Source: Alistipes sp. CAG:514
GTDB lineage: Bacteria; Bacteroidota; Bacteroidia; Bacteroidales; UBA932
Direction of reading: 5' to 3'
NCBI GenBank assembly: GCA_000431015.1
Contig: HF986052.1
Coordinates: forward strand, 5,978 to 17,226
Length of the DNA: 11,249 bases
The first letter of the stretch is position 1, and the number at the start of each line of letters is the position of its first letter. Shown here one piece after another: positions 5,466 through 11,249 of the stretch. Position numbers and translations under genes: made by a program. The notes below the pieces were generated by a model. That model saw only the letters and a list, made by a program, of their open reading frames with translations. It did not search any database and was not told the DNA's origin.

Positions 5466-6836
5466 ATGGAAAACACTTCGGTTGAAAGGATAAGGGAGAT
5501 TCGCGGGAAGCAGAGGCGCTGCTTCGGGAGCGGAGCCACGCTGGACGTGCGGGGGCGTGTTGAGAGGCTTCGGGCGTTCGAGGCTGGGGTGCTAAAGTGG
5601 GAGAAGGCGCTTTGTGAGGCTCTTTGGACTGACCTTCACAAGTCGTACGAGGAGGCTTACATCACCGAGATCAGCATACTGCTCGGAGAGATACGCGGGC
5701 ATATTCATAAGGTCAGGAAATGGAGCAGGCCGCAGAGGGTCGGCACGCCGCTGAAGATGTTTCCTTCGTCCAGCAGGATCATCAGCGAGCCGCTTGGCAA
5801 CGCACTCATCATCGCGCCGTGGAACTACCCGGTGCAGTTGCTTCTCACGCCGCTCGCGGGAGCCATATCCTCAGGCTGCACCGCCGTTCTGAAGCCGTCG
5901 CCTTACGTGCCGAACGTCTCCAGGGTCACGCAGCAGATGATCGAGGACACTTTCAGTGATGACTATGTCGCTGTGGTCCAGGGAAACAGGGATGTCAACT
6001 CGGCCCTGCTGGAGGAACGCTGGGATCTGATCTTCTTCACAGGAAGCCCGGGTCTCGGACGGAAGGTGATGGAAGCCGCCGCCAGGAACCTCACGCCGGT
6101 CGTGCTGGAACTCGGCGGGAAGAGTCCTTGCATCGTGGACAGGGACGCTGACATCAAGGTCGCCGCCAAGCGCATAGCCTGGGGCAAGAGCCTCAACGCG
6201 GGACAGACCTGCATCGCTCCTGACTACCTGATGCTCCATGAGGATATCAAGGAAGAGTTCCTGAAAGAGCTGGAGGCAGCGTTCAAGGAGCTTCTGGGCG
6301 AGGATCCGAAGGAGTCACGGCACTTTGTCAGGATCGTGAACGACAAGGCTTTCGAAAGGCTCGAAGGCTACCTGAAAGACGGACACGTGGTCTTCGGGGG
6401 CCGGACTGACAGGACGGAGCGCTACTTCGAGCCTACCGTCATCGACGGCCTCGGCGAGGACTCCCCTGCCATGCGGGAGGAGATCTTCGGGCCGATCTTC
6501 CCTATCCGGACGTTCAAGGACACCGGCGAGGTCATCTCGTTCGTGACATCAAGGGAGAAGCCGCTGGCCCTTTACTATTTCGGGGGCGACGGGGAGAACA
6601 TCCTCCGGCACACGTCCTCCGGCGGAGCCTGCGTCAATGACACGATAATGCACATCGCCAACGAGAAAGTGCCGTTCGGCGGCGTGGGCAACTCCGGGAT
6701 GGGCAGCTACCACGGCAAGCGCAGTTTCGACGTGTTCACCCACTACCGGGCCGTCGTCAAGACACCGGTCTGGCCGGATCCGCCGTTCCGCTACATGCCG
6801 TACAAGTTTTTCAATCTTGTGAGGAGACTGCTTTAG
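5466..6836 (+). CDS. NAD(P)-dependent aldehyde dehydrogenase (class 3-like)
   Basis: A cytosolic or membrane-associated enzyme of 456 aa that oxidises aldehydes to carboxylates. All the family landmarks are present: the oxyanion-hole asparagine N120 in IIAPWNYPVQ, FFTGSPGLGRK (190-200) in the coenzyme fold, the general base E215 in LELGGKSPCIV, the catalytic cysteine C249 in NAGQTCIAPDY, EEIFGPIFPI (338-347), and VPFGGVGNSGMGSYHGK near 402-418. The compact length and the end YKFFNLVRRLL fit the class 3 fatty-aldehyde type (AlkH/YwdH-like), where the C terminus may touch the membrane. The ATG at 5466 has only an A-rich leader and no Shine-Dalgarno sequence, as usual in Bacteroidetes. The gene is followed by two hairpins and a 92-bp gap before the next gene, so it is probably its own unit. 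The actual aldehyde substrate cannot be inferred. Alternative class 1 membership is less likely because of the short N terminus. Confidence 0.92.
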   Translation: MENTSVERIREIRGKQRRCFGSGATLDVRGRVERLRAFEAGVLKWEKALCEALWTDLHKSYEEAYITEISILLGEIRGHIHKVRKWSRPQRVGTPLKMFPSSSRIISEPLGNALIIAPWNYPVQLLLTPLAGAISSGCTAVLKPSPYVPNVSRVTQQMIEDTFSDDYVAVVQGNRDVNSALLEERWDLIFFTGSPGLGRKVMEAAARNLTPVVLELGGKSPCIVDRDADIKVAAKRIAWGKSLNAGQTCIAPDYLMLHEDIKEEFLKELEAAFKELLGEDPKESRHFVRIVNDKAFERLEGYLKDGHVVFGGRTDRTERYFEPTVIDGLGEDSPAMREEIFGPIFPIRTFKDTGEVISFVTSREKPLALYYFGGDGENILRHTSSGGACVNDTIMHIANEKVPFGGVGNSGMGSYHGKRSFDVFTHYRAVVKTPVWPDPPFRYMPYKFFNLVRRLL

Positions 6837-6837
6837 A

Positions 6838-6889
6838 GAGCCTTCCAAAGGCTCATCCCTAACCTTAAGGACCCTCCAGGATGGAAGGT
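6838..6889 (+). terminator. Two successive hairpins after the ALDH gene
   Basis: The first stem begins two bases after the stop codon: GAGCCTT (6838-6844) pairs perfectly with AAGGCTC (6848-6854) around a three-base CCA loop. The second pairs ACCCTCCA (6871-6878) with TGGAAGGT (6882-6889) with one C-A mismatch and a three-base loop. Neither is followed by a T tract, so intrinsic termination is uncertain; they may instead attenuate read-through or stabilise the 3-prime end. The second overlaps an upstream in-frame ATG of the following gene, which argues against that start. Confidence 0.4.
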
Positions 6890-6928
6890 ACGAGACTAAA
6901 GAACAACGAATATATAGAGACGGACAAT

Positions 6929-7819
6929 ATGAAAAGATCATTCGCTTATCCCCTGCTGGTGCTGTTGGCCGCATCCTGCGTGGAAGGGAACAAGGCCTAC
7001 GACGCTTCCGGGGTTTTCGAATCCACCGAGGTGACGGTCTCGGCGGAAGGCAACGGGAAGATCCTGAGCCTGGACATCCAGGAAGGAGACAGGCTTGAGG
7101 CCGGACAGATTGTCGGCTGCATCGACACGGTGCAGCTGCACCTTAGTGAAGTCCAGCTGGAGGCGAGCCGGCGGGCTGTCGGAAGCGGATGGCTCGACAT
7201 CTCCAGACAGATCGCCGCGCTGGAAAGCCAGATCGGCAAACAGCGGCAGGAGCTGGACAGATTCACGAAACTGGAGAAGGCCGGAGCCTCTAACCGCAAG
7301 CAGGTCGAGGACATCCAGGCGCAGATCGAGACCCTTGAGCGCCAGCTGGCCGCCCAGGAGGAGAGCCTGAACAGTTCCAACCGCAACGTCTCCGGACAAG
7401 CCGACGCGCTTGAGGCCCAGATCGAGCAGATCCGGGACAGGATACGCAAGTGCGTCATCACCAGTCCTGTGGCCGGAACCGTGCTGGCGAAATATTCAGA
7501 GGCTGGAGAATTCGCAGCCTTGGGCCGCGCCCTGTTCAAGGTCGCCGACATCGACAACATCCGCCTCCGAGCCTACATCACCGCCGACCAGCTGACCACC
7601 CTCAAGCTCGGGCAGCAGGTCAGGGTCTTCGCCGACCAAGGCAGCTCCGGGAGAAAGGAATATGCCGGCACGCTCATCTGGATCTCCGACAAGGCTGAGT
7701 TCACTCCCAAGACCATCCAGACACGGGACGAGAGAGCAAATCTTGTCTATGCCGTGAAGATTGCCGTGGAAAATGACGGACTGATTAAACTTGGAATGTA
7801 CGGAGATATCAAATTCTGA
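6929..7819 (+). CDS. HlyD-type membrane fusion protein, predicted lipoprotein
   Basis: Periplasmic adaptor of an ABC-type exporter, bridging inner-membrane permeases to an outer-membrane channel. From the ATG at 6929 the product is 296 aa and starts MKRSFAYPLLVLLAASC, a signal peptide with lipobox-like LAASC and acylatable C17. An in-frame ATG at 6881 would put 16 polar residues before the signal and overlap a hairpin, so it was rejected. Residues 38-67 form the first half of a biotinyl-lipoyl domain (VSAEGNGKILSLDIQEGD), residues about 70-175 are heptad-rich coiled coil with many Gln/Glu/Leu (ISRQIAALESQIGKQRQEL), and residues 177-205 give the second lipoyl half (ITSPVAGTVLAKYSEAGEF). A beta-barrel domain follows to the end (LKLGQQVRVFAD). 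It is the first gene of an operon with two ABC-2 permeases. A lipid anchor instead of a transmembrane anchor is common in RND adaptors and somewhat unusual in this setting. Confidence 0.86.
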   Translation: MKRSFAYPLLVLLAASCVEGNKAYDASGVFESTEVTVSAEGNGKILSLDIQEGDRLEAGQIVGCIDTVQLHLSEVQLEASRRAVGSGWLDISRQIAALESQIGKQRQELDRFTKLEKAGASNRKQVEDIQAQIETLERQLAAQEESLNSSNRNVSGQADALEAQIEQIRDRIRKCVITSPVAGTVLAKYSEAGEFAALGRALFKVADIDNIRLRAYITADQLTTLKLGQQVRVFADQGSSGRKEYAGTLIWISDKAEFTPKTIQTRDERANLVYAVKIAVENDGLIKLGMYGDIKF

Positions 7820-7885
7820 ATGAAGATCCATTAAAAGGTGTTCCGCCGCCTTTCGGGAAGAGCAAAAGGACGGAAAAACAGCCGG

Positions 7886-8989
7886 ATGAAGACACTGATC
7901 GCATTCATACAAAAGGAGTTCCGACATATTCTTAGGGACAAGTGGACCCTCCTGATCATTGTCGGGATGCCGATCGCGCAGCTCCTGCTGTTCGGTTTCG
8001 CCATCAACACCGAGGTACGCGACGCCTCGGTCGCCGTGTTCGATCCGGTCTGCGACGAGCTCACGTCCCGCATAGTCGAAAGGATCGATGCCAGCGACTA
8101 TTTCAATGTCACTGAACGGATTACTGACATCGACAGGATCAACGACATCTTTCGTGAGGGCTACACCAGCCTCGTGATCGTGTTCAGCGACAATTTCTCC
8201 AACGATATCCTCAACGGCGAGGCCGGCATCCAGCTGATCGCCGACGGCACCGACCCGAACCAGGCCTCGATGATCACCGCCTACGCCGGCAACATCCTGG
8301 CCTCCTGCCGGGAGGAAATCGCCGGAGGAAGCGGGACGGCGGCGGGCATCACCCCTGCCATCAGAATGCTCTACAATCCGCAGGGGAAGAGCTCCTACAA
8401 TTTCGTGCCTGGAGTCATGGGTCTGATCCTCATGCTGATCTGCGCCATGATGACGGCTGTGGCCATCGTGAGGGAGAAGGAAAGCGGATCGATGGAGGTA
8501 TTGCTCACCTCGCCGGTCAGCCCCTTCATGATCATCACCGCCAAGGCTATTCCCTATCTGGTGCTGTCCGTCTTCGATCTGATCCTGATCCTCGTCTGCG
8601 CCGTGTTCGTGATGGGTGTGCCGATCGCGGGAAGCGTCTTCTCGCTGGCTTTTGTCTCTGTGCTGTTCCTGATCTGCACCCTGTGCCTCGGCCTCCTCAT
8701 CTCCACGCTGGTGGAGACGCAGATGGCGGCGATGATCGCCTCCGGAGTCGGACTGATGATGCCGACCATGCTCCTGTCCGGACTCATATTCCCTATCGAA
8801 AGCATGCCGCGCGTCCTCCAGTGGATCTCGACGGTCGTCCCGGCACGCTGGTACATCCAGTCCATCAAGATGATAATGATCCAAGGCACGCCGCTTGGCC
8901 ACACCCTCGTGGAAACCGGTGCCCTGACCCTCATTACCATCATACTCATCGTTTTGATTATCAAGAACTTCAAGACAAGGCTGACTTAA
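7886..8989 (+). CDS. ABC-2 type transporter permease (first of two)
   Basis: Inner-membrane permease of 367 aa, YhhJ/YbhS-like. The order of parts is typical: a cytoplasmic N-terminal amphipathic segment with KEFRHILRDKW (10-20), a first membrane helix (21-40), a large extracytoplasmic domain (about 42-175), then five more helices. The cytoplasmic coupling motif VREKESGSMEVLLTSPVSP (195-213) and the helix PTMLLSGLIFPIESMP (293-308) are characteristic. The ATG at 7886 was chosen over a GTG at 7838, because the latter would prepend a basic stretch not seen in relatives; a 66-base gap to the adaptor results. It probably forms a heterodimer with the next gene's product, with which it shares EKESG, TSRIVERI and YFNVT-type segments. 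No nucleotide-binding domain is present in the protein or anywhere in the window, so an ATPase must come from elsewhere. The exported substrate is unknown. Confidence 0.9.
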   Translation: MKTLIAFIQKEFRHILRDKWTLLIIVGMPIAQLLLFGFAINTEVRDASVAVFDPVCDELTSRIVERIDASDYFNVTERITDIDRINDIFREGYTSLVIVFSDNFSNDILNGEAGIQLIADGTDPNQASMITAYAGNILASCREEIAGGSGTAAGITPAIRMLYNPQGKSSYNFVPGVMGLILMLICAMMTAVAIVREKESGSMEVLLTSPVSPFMIITAKAIPYLVLSVFDLILILVCAVFVMGVPIAGSVFSLAFVSVLFLICTLCLGLLISTLVETQMAAMIASGVGLMMPTMLLSGLIFPIESMPRVLQWISTVVPARWYIQSIKMIMIQGTPLGHTLVETGALTLITIILIVLIIKNFKTRLT

Positions 8990-8993
8990 GATC

Positions 8994-10112
8994 ATGTTGT
9001 CGTACCTCATAAAAAAAGAGTTCAAGCTCCTGGCCCGGAACAAGATTGTCCCGGGGATGCTGGTGGCGTTGCCGCTGATGGCGATGCTGGTCTTCCCTTG
9101 GGCCGCCAACCAGGAGATCAGGAACGTACGGGTGGAGGTGGTGGACAACGACCGCAGCCCGCTGTCATCAAGGATAGTGGACGAGATCGGCGGCTCGGCC
9201 TACTTCAACGTCACGGGCATGTCGGAATCCTACCCGGACGCGCTACGTAAAGTGGACTCGGGCCAGGCCGACATGGTCTTCGTGATCCCGCCGGACTTTG
9301 AGAAAGACCTTGTGGCCGGACAGCCCGGCCCCGTACAGATCGCGGCCAACGCCGTGAACGGCACGAAAGGCACGCTCGGTAGCTCCTACCTGATGTCAAT
9401 GCTCTCGGGATCAACGTCCCTGCGGGAATATTCAGAGAAGATGACGGTCGTTTCCGCCGGTAGGGACGTTCCTTCCTTCTCGGTCAGCCCGCTCTACAAG
9501 TTCAATCCGACGCTTGACTACAAGGTGTTCATGGTACCGGCCCTCATCGTGATGGTCCTGACGATCATCTGCGGCTTCTTCCCTGCCCTGAGCATCGTCG
9601 GAGAAAAAGAAAGCGGAACCATCGAACAGATCAACGTGACCCCTGTAGGCAAGTTCCATTTCATTCTGGCCAAGCTGATTCCGCTCTGGATCATCGGCGT
9701 GGTCATCATGGGGATATGTCTCGCGCTGGGCTGGCTCGTCTATGGCATCGCGCCGGCCGGGAGCCTCTGGACCCTGATGCTTTTCACCGCCGTCTACCTC
9801 CTCGTCGTGTCGGGGCTGGGACTGGTCATCTCCAACTACGCCTCGACCATGCAGCAGGCGATGTTCGTCAACTTCTTCTTCATCATGATCTTCTTCCTGA
9901 TGGGCGGGATGTTCACCCCGGTCAGCAGCATGCCGGACTGGGCGCAGGCGGTCACCCTATTCAATCCCCTTAAATATTTCATCGACGTGATGCGGCTTGT
10001 CTACCTCAAGGGCAGCCGGTTCGCCGACATGATCCCACAATTTCTGGCCCTTTGCGGATTCGCCGCCGCTTTCGGGGTTTGGGCGATACTAAGCTACAGA
10101 AAATCAAATTAA
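8994..10112 (+). CDS. ABC-2 type transporter permease (second of two)
   Basis: A paralogue of the upstream gene, 372 aa, beginning four bases after its stop codon. It shows LIKKEFKLLARNK (5-17), a first membrane helix, the extracytoplasmic domain with VVDNDRSPLSSRIVDEI and SAYFNVT, and after about residue 175 five further helices. The cytoplasmic loop reads VGEKESGTIEQINVTPVGK, matching the equivalent loop of the first permease. Later, LMGGMFTPVSSMPDWAQ corresponds to LLSGLIFPIESMPRVLQ there. Together the two proteins make a heterodimeric pore of a YhhJ/YbhR/YbhS-like exporter, with the HlyD-type lipoprotein as adaptor. The tight spacing indicates translational coupling. There is no ATPase domain. 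The following glycosyltransferase begins three bases later, so the exporter and the glycolipid genes are cotranscribed. Confidence 0.9.
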   Translation: MLSYLIKKEFKLLARNKIVPGMLVALPLMAMLVFPWAANQEIRNVRVEVVDNDRSPLSSRIVDEIGGSAYFNVTGMSESYPDALRKVDSGQADMVFVIPPDFEKDLVAGQPGPVQIAANAVNGTKGTLGSSYLMSMLSGSTSLREYSEKMTVVSAGRDVPSFSVSPLYKFNPTLDYKVFMVPALIVMVLTIICGFFPALSIVGEKESGTIEQINVTPVGKFHFILAKLIPLWIIGVVIMGICLALGWLVYGIAPAGSLWTLMLFTAVYLLVVSGLGLVISNYASTMQQAMFVNFFFIMIFFLMGGMFTPVSSMPDWAQAVTLFNPLKYFIDVMRLVYLKGSRFADMIPQFLALCGFAAAFGVWAILSYRKSN

Positions 10113-10115
10113 GAC

Positions 10116-10871
10116 ATGAACAGCACTTCTGAATATTCCCTCACCATCGTGGTGCCGGTGTTCAACGAGGAGGACAACATCCGCAACCTCGAAAAGGCCC
10201 TGGCAGAGTTTATTCCGGTCAGCAAGGTCAAGACCTGCGTCCTCTTCGTGGACGACGGTTCCTCCGACGGGAGCCTCAGGCTGATCCAGGAGACCTGCCA
10301 AAGGCAAAGGGACTTCTTCTACATCAGCTTCTCAAGGAACGCCGGACTGAGCGCCGCCATCAAGGCCGGATTCGACCACACCTTCTCTGAATATGTCGGC
10401 TACATGGACGCTGACCTCCAGACCTCCCCGCAGGATTTCAACCTTCTGATCGACGGAATGAAGGATCACACCCTGATGACAGGATACAGGGCTGACCGCA
10501 AGGACACGGCGTTCAAGAGGATGCAGTCCAGAATCGCCAACAGGTTCAGGAATATGATGACCCACGACGGAGCCAGGGACACGGGCTGCCCGCTTAAGAT
10601 CATCCGCACGGAGGCCGCCAGACGGATTCCGATGTTCAAGGGGATGCACCGTTTCCTGCCGGCCCTCATTCTGCTGCAGGATGGAGGTTCTTTCGGCGAG
10701 GTCGCCGTAAGGCATTTTCCGCGCTCCGCCGGCAAGTCCAAATTCAATCTACGGAACAGGTTCTGGGGACCTTTGGCTGACTGTTTCGCCTACCGCTGGA
10801 TGAGACCGAGGTACATCAACTACTCAGTCGGGAAAAGCGATCTCCAGGAGCAAGGCCAACCCGTCAAATAA
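10116..10871 (+). CDS. Family 2 glycosyltransferase (dolichyl/undecaprenyl-phosphate sugar synthase type)
   Basis: A 251-residue GT-A fold enzyme, expected to move a sugar from a nucleotide donor to a polyprenyl phosphate at the inner membrane's cytoplasmic face. Evidence: TIVVPVFNEEDNI (10-22), FVDDGSSDGS (44-53), SFSRNAGLSAAIKAG (71-85), the metal-binding D-A-D at 98-100 in YMDADLQTSP, and the acceptor-side block DTGCPLKIIRTEAARR (155-170) followed by GMHRFLPAL (176-184). These match the DPM1/ArnC-like branch. There is no C-terminal pair of membrane helices such as ArnC carries, so it is soluble or peripherally bound. It starts three bases after the permease stop and is followed nine bases later by a LAB_N protein, its usual partner in Bacteroidetes. 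The sugar cannot be told from sequence; glucose, mannose and amino-arabinose donors all have relatives in this branch. Confidence 0.88.
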   Translation: MNSTSEYSLTIVVPVFNEEDNIRNLEKALAEFIPVSKVKTCVLFVDDGSSDGSLRLIQETCQRQRDFFYISFSRNAGLSAAIKAGFDHTFSEYVGYMDADLQTSPQDFNLLIDGMKDHTLMTGYRADRKDTAFKRMQSRIANRFRNMMTHDGARDTGCPLKIIRTEAARRIPMFKGMHRFLPALILLQDGGSFGEVAVRHFPRSAGKSKFNLRNRFWGPLADCFAYRWMRPRYINYSVGKSDLQEQGQPVK

Positions 10872-10880
10872 TTGTCTTCC

Positions 10881-11240
10881 ATGAATATGTTCCAGAACAT
10901 TCCCGTTTGGCTGATCCTGACCATAGGTTTCTCGGCGCAGATGTTCTTCGGACTGAGGACCATGCTCCAGTGGCTGAAGTCCGAGGCCGCACACAAGTCA
11001 GTCTCGCCGGTGTCCTACTGGATCTTCAGCGTGATCGGGGCATGTCTGATGTTCATCTACGGTGTGATTAGGAACGACTTCTCTATCATACTCGGCCAGT
11101 TCATCTCCTACTACATCTACCTGTGGAATCTGAACGCCAACGGCATCTGGACGAAGATCAAGTCCCTGACTAGAGTCTTCCTGTTCATCCTCCCCCTGGT
11201 GGCGACAGTATTCCTGCTGAATGACGCACATGAATATTAA
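10881..11240 (+). CDS. LAB_N domain membrane protein (lipid A disaccharide synthase N-terminal-like)
   Basis: A small integral membrane protein of 119 aa. It carries the LAB_N signature: IGFSAQMFFGLRTMLQWLKSE in the first two-thirds of helix 1 and its cytoplasmic end (residues about 14-34), a KSVSPVSYWIFSVIGA helix (38-53), and the GQFISYYIYLWNLN block (71-84), then a last helix (LFILPLVATVFLL). In other bacteria the domain is fused to LpxB or occurs alone next to GT2 enzymes; its exact task is unsettled, with lipid flipping or partner scaffolding proposed. The ATG at 10881 was preferred to a TTG at 10872, which would touch the preceding stop. The length is normal for a standalone copy. Its place behind the GT2 gene supports a joint role in polyprenyl-linked sugar supply to envelope lipids. 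Confidence 0.82.
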   Translation: MNMFQNIPVWLILTIGFSAQMFFGLRTMLQWLKSEAAHKSVSPVSYWIFSVIGACLMFIYGVIRNDFSIILGQFISYYIYLWNLNANGIWTKIKSLTRVFLFILPLVATVFLLNDAHEY

Positions 11241-11249
11241 GAAAGCTGC
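11230..11249 (+). CDS. Start of a further gene, cut by the right edge
   Basis: An ATG at 11230 overlaps the last 11 bases of the LAB_N gene and reads MNIKKA before the window ends. The overlapping start and the basic N terminus suit a membrane protein in the same operon. In comparable Bacteroidetes clusters the gene in this place is an ArnT/GT39-like lipid-linked sugar transferase, but only seven codons or fewer are visible here, so the identity is inference from context alone. Confidence 0.35.

Noticed and set aside
7838..7885. GTG start giving 16 extra residues on the first permease
   Set aside because: The extra segment is basic and hydrophilic with no counterpart in the second permease, while the ATG at 7886 gives an N terminus that matches it.
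7496..9148. A 550-codon open frame on the minus strand
   Set aside because: It lies opposite the adaptor and permease genes and is rich in His, Asp and Gln in a way typical of GC-biased antisense frames. The plus-strand proteins have clear family motifs.

Overview
The window looks like a chromosomal segment of an uncultured or gut-type Bacteroidales bacterium. The evidence is the protein style (SpII-type lipoprotein membrane fusion protein, a GT2 plus LAB_N pair, a transposase type I associate with Bacteroidetes), the near absence of Shine-Dalgarno sequences, and two matches to the Bacteroidetes -7 box TAnnTTTG in the one divergent intergenic region. No rRNA or tRNA gene and no CRISPR array was found. 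Family assignments were made by reading motifs, not by database search.

Layout. (1) 1-2008, minus strand: an AT-richer CRISPR-Cas type I block, cas6 then cas5 then the start of cas3 (HD domain and Walker A), leaving the window at its left edge. cas6 and cas5 are separated by only 18 bp, so cas8 and cas7 are not in the place they occupy in ordinary I-B loci. (2) 2009-3491: an AT-rich intergenic stretch, a highly foldable 83-base leader, a dead IS4-like transposase (frameshifted and lacking its C-terminal half), then about 400 bp of unassigned sequence ending in an A/T-only hairpin. (3) 3492-5057, minus: a MATE-type multidrug/solute exporter whose last extracytoplasmic or cytoplasmic loop has been inflated by Ala/Gly-rich 12-residue repeats. 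(4) 5058-5465: a divergent promoter region followed by a compound tandem-repeat tract (40-bp and 27-bp units) lying in what would be the ALDH leader. (5) 5466-6836, plus: an aldehyde dehydrogenase. (6) 6929-11249, plus: a tightly packed operon of a lipoprotein HlyD-type adaptor, two paralogous ABC-2 permeases, a GT2 glycosyltransferase, a LAB_N membrane protein, and the first codons of a further gene.

How they work together. The right-hand operon reads as an envelope module. The adaptor and the two permeases would form an exporter but bring no ATP-binding subunit or outer-membrane channel. The GT2 plus LAB_N pair, usually followed by an ArnT/GT39-like transferase, points to polyprenyl-phosphate sugar donor synthesis and glycolipid modification. 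The left-hand block is a defence locus with mobile DNA beside it. Its lower GC contrasts with the GC-rich genes from the MATE gene onward and suggests acquisition by transfer.

The most unusual signals are the cas6-cas5-cas3 order without an interposed cas8/cas7, the nested-stem leader abutting the transposase start codon, the two repeat expansions around the MATE gene, and the exporter operon lacking an ATPase. None of these proves a new system by itself.
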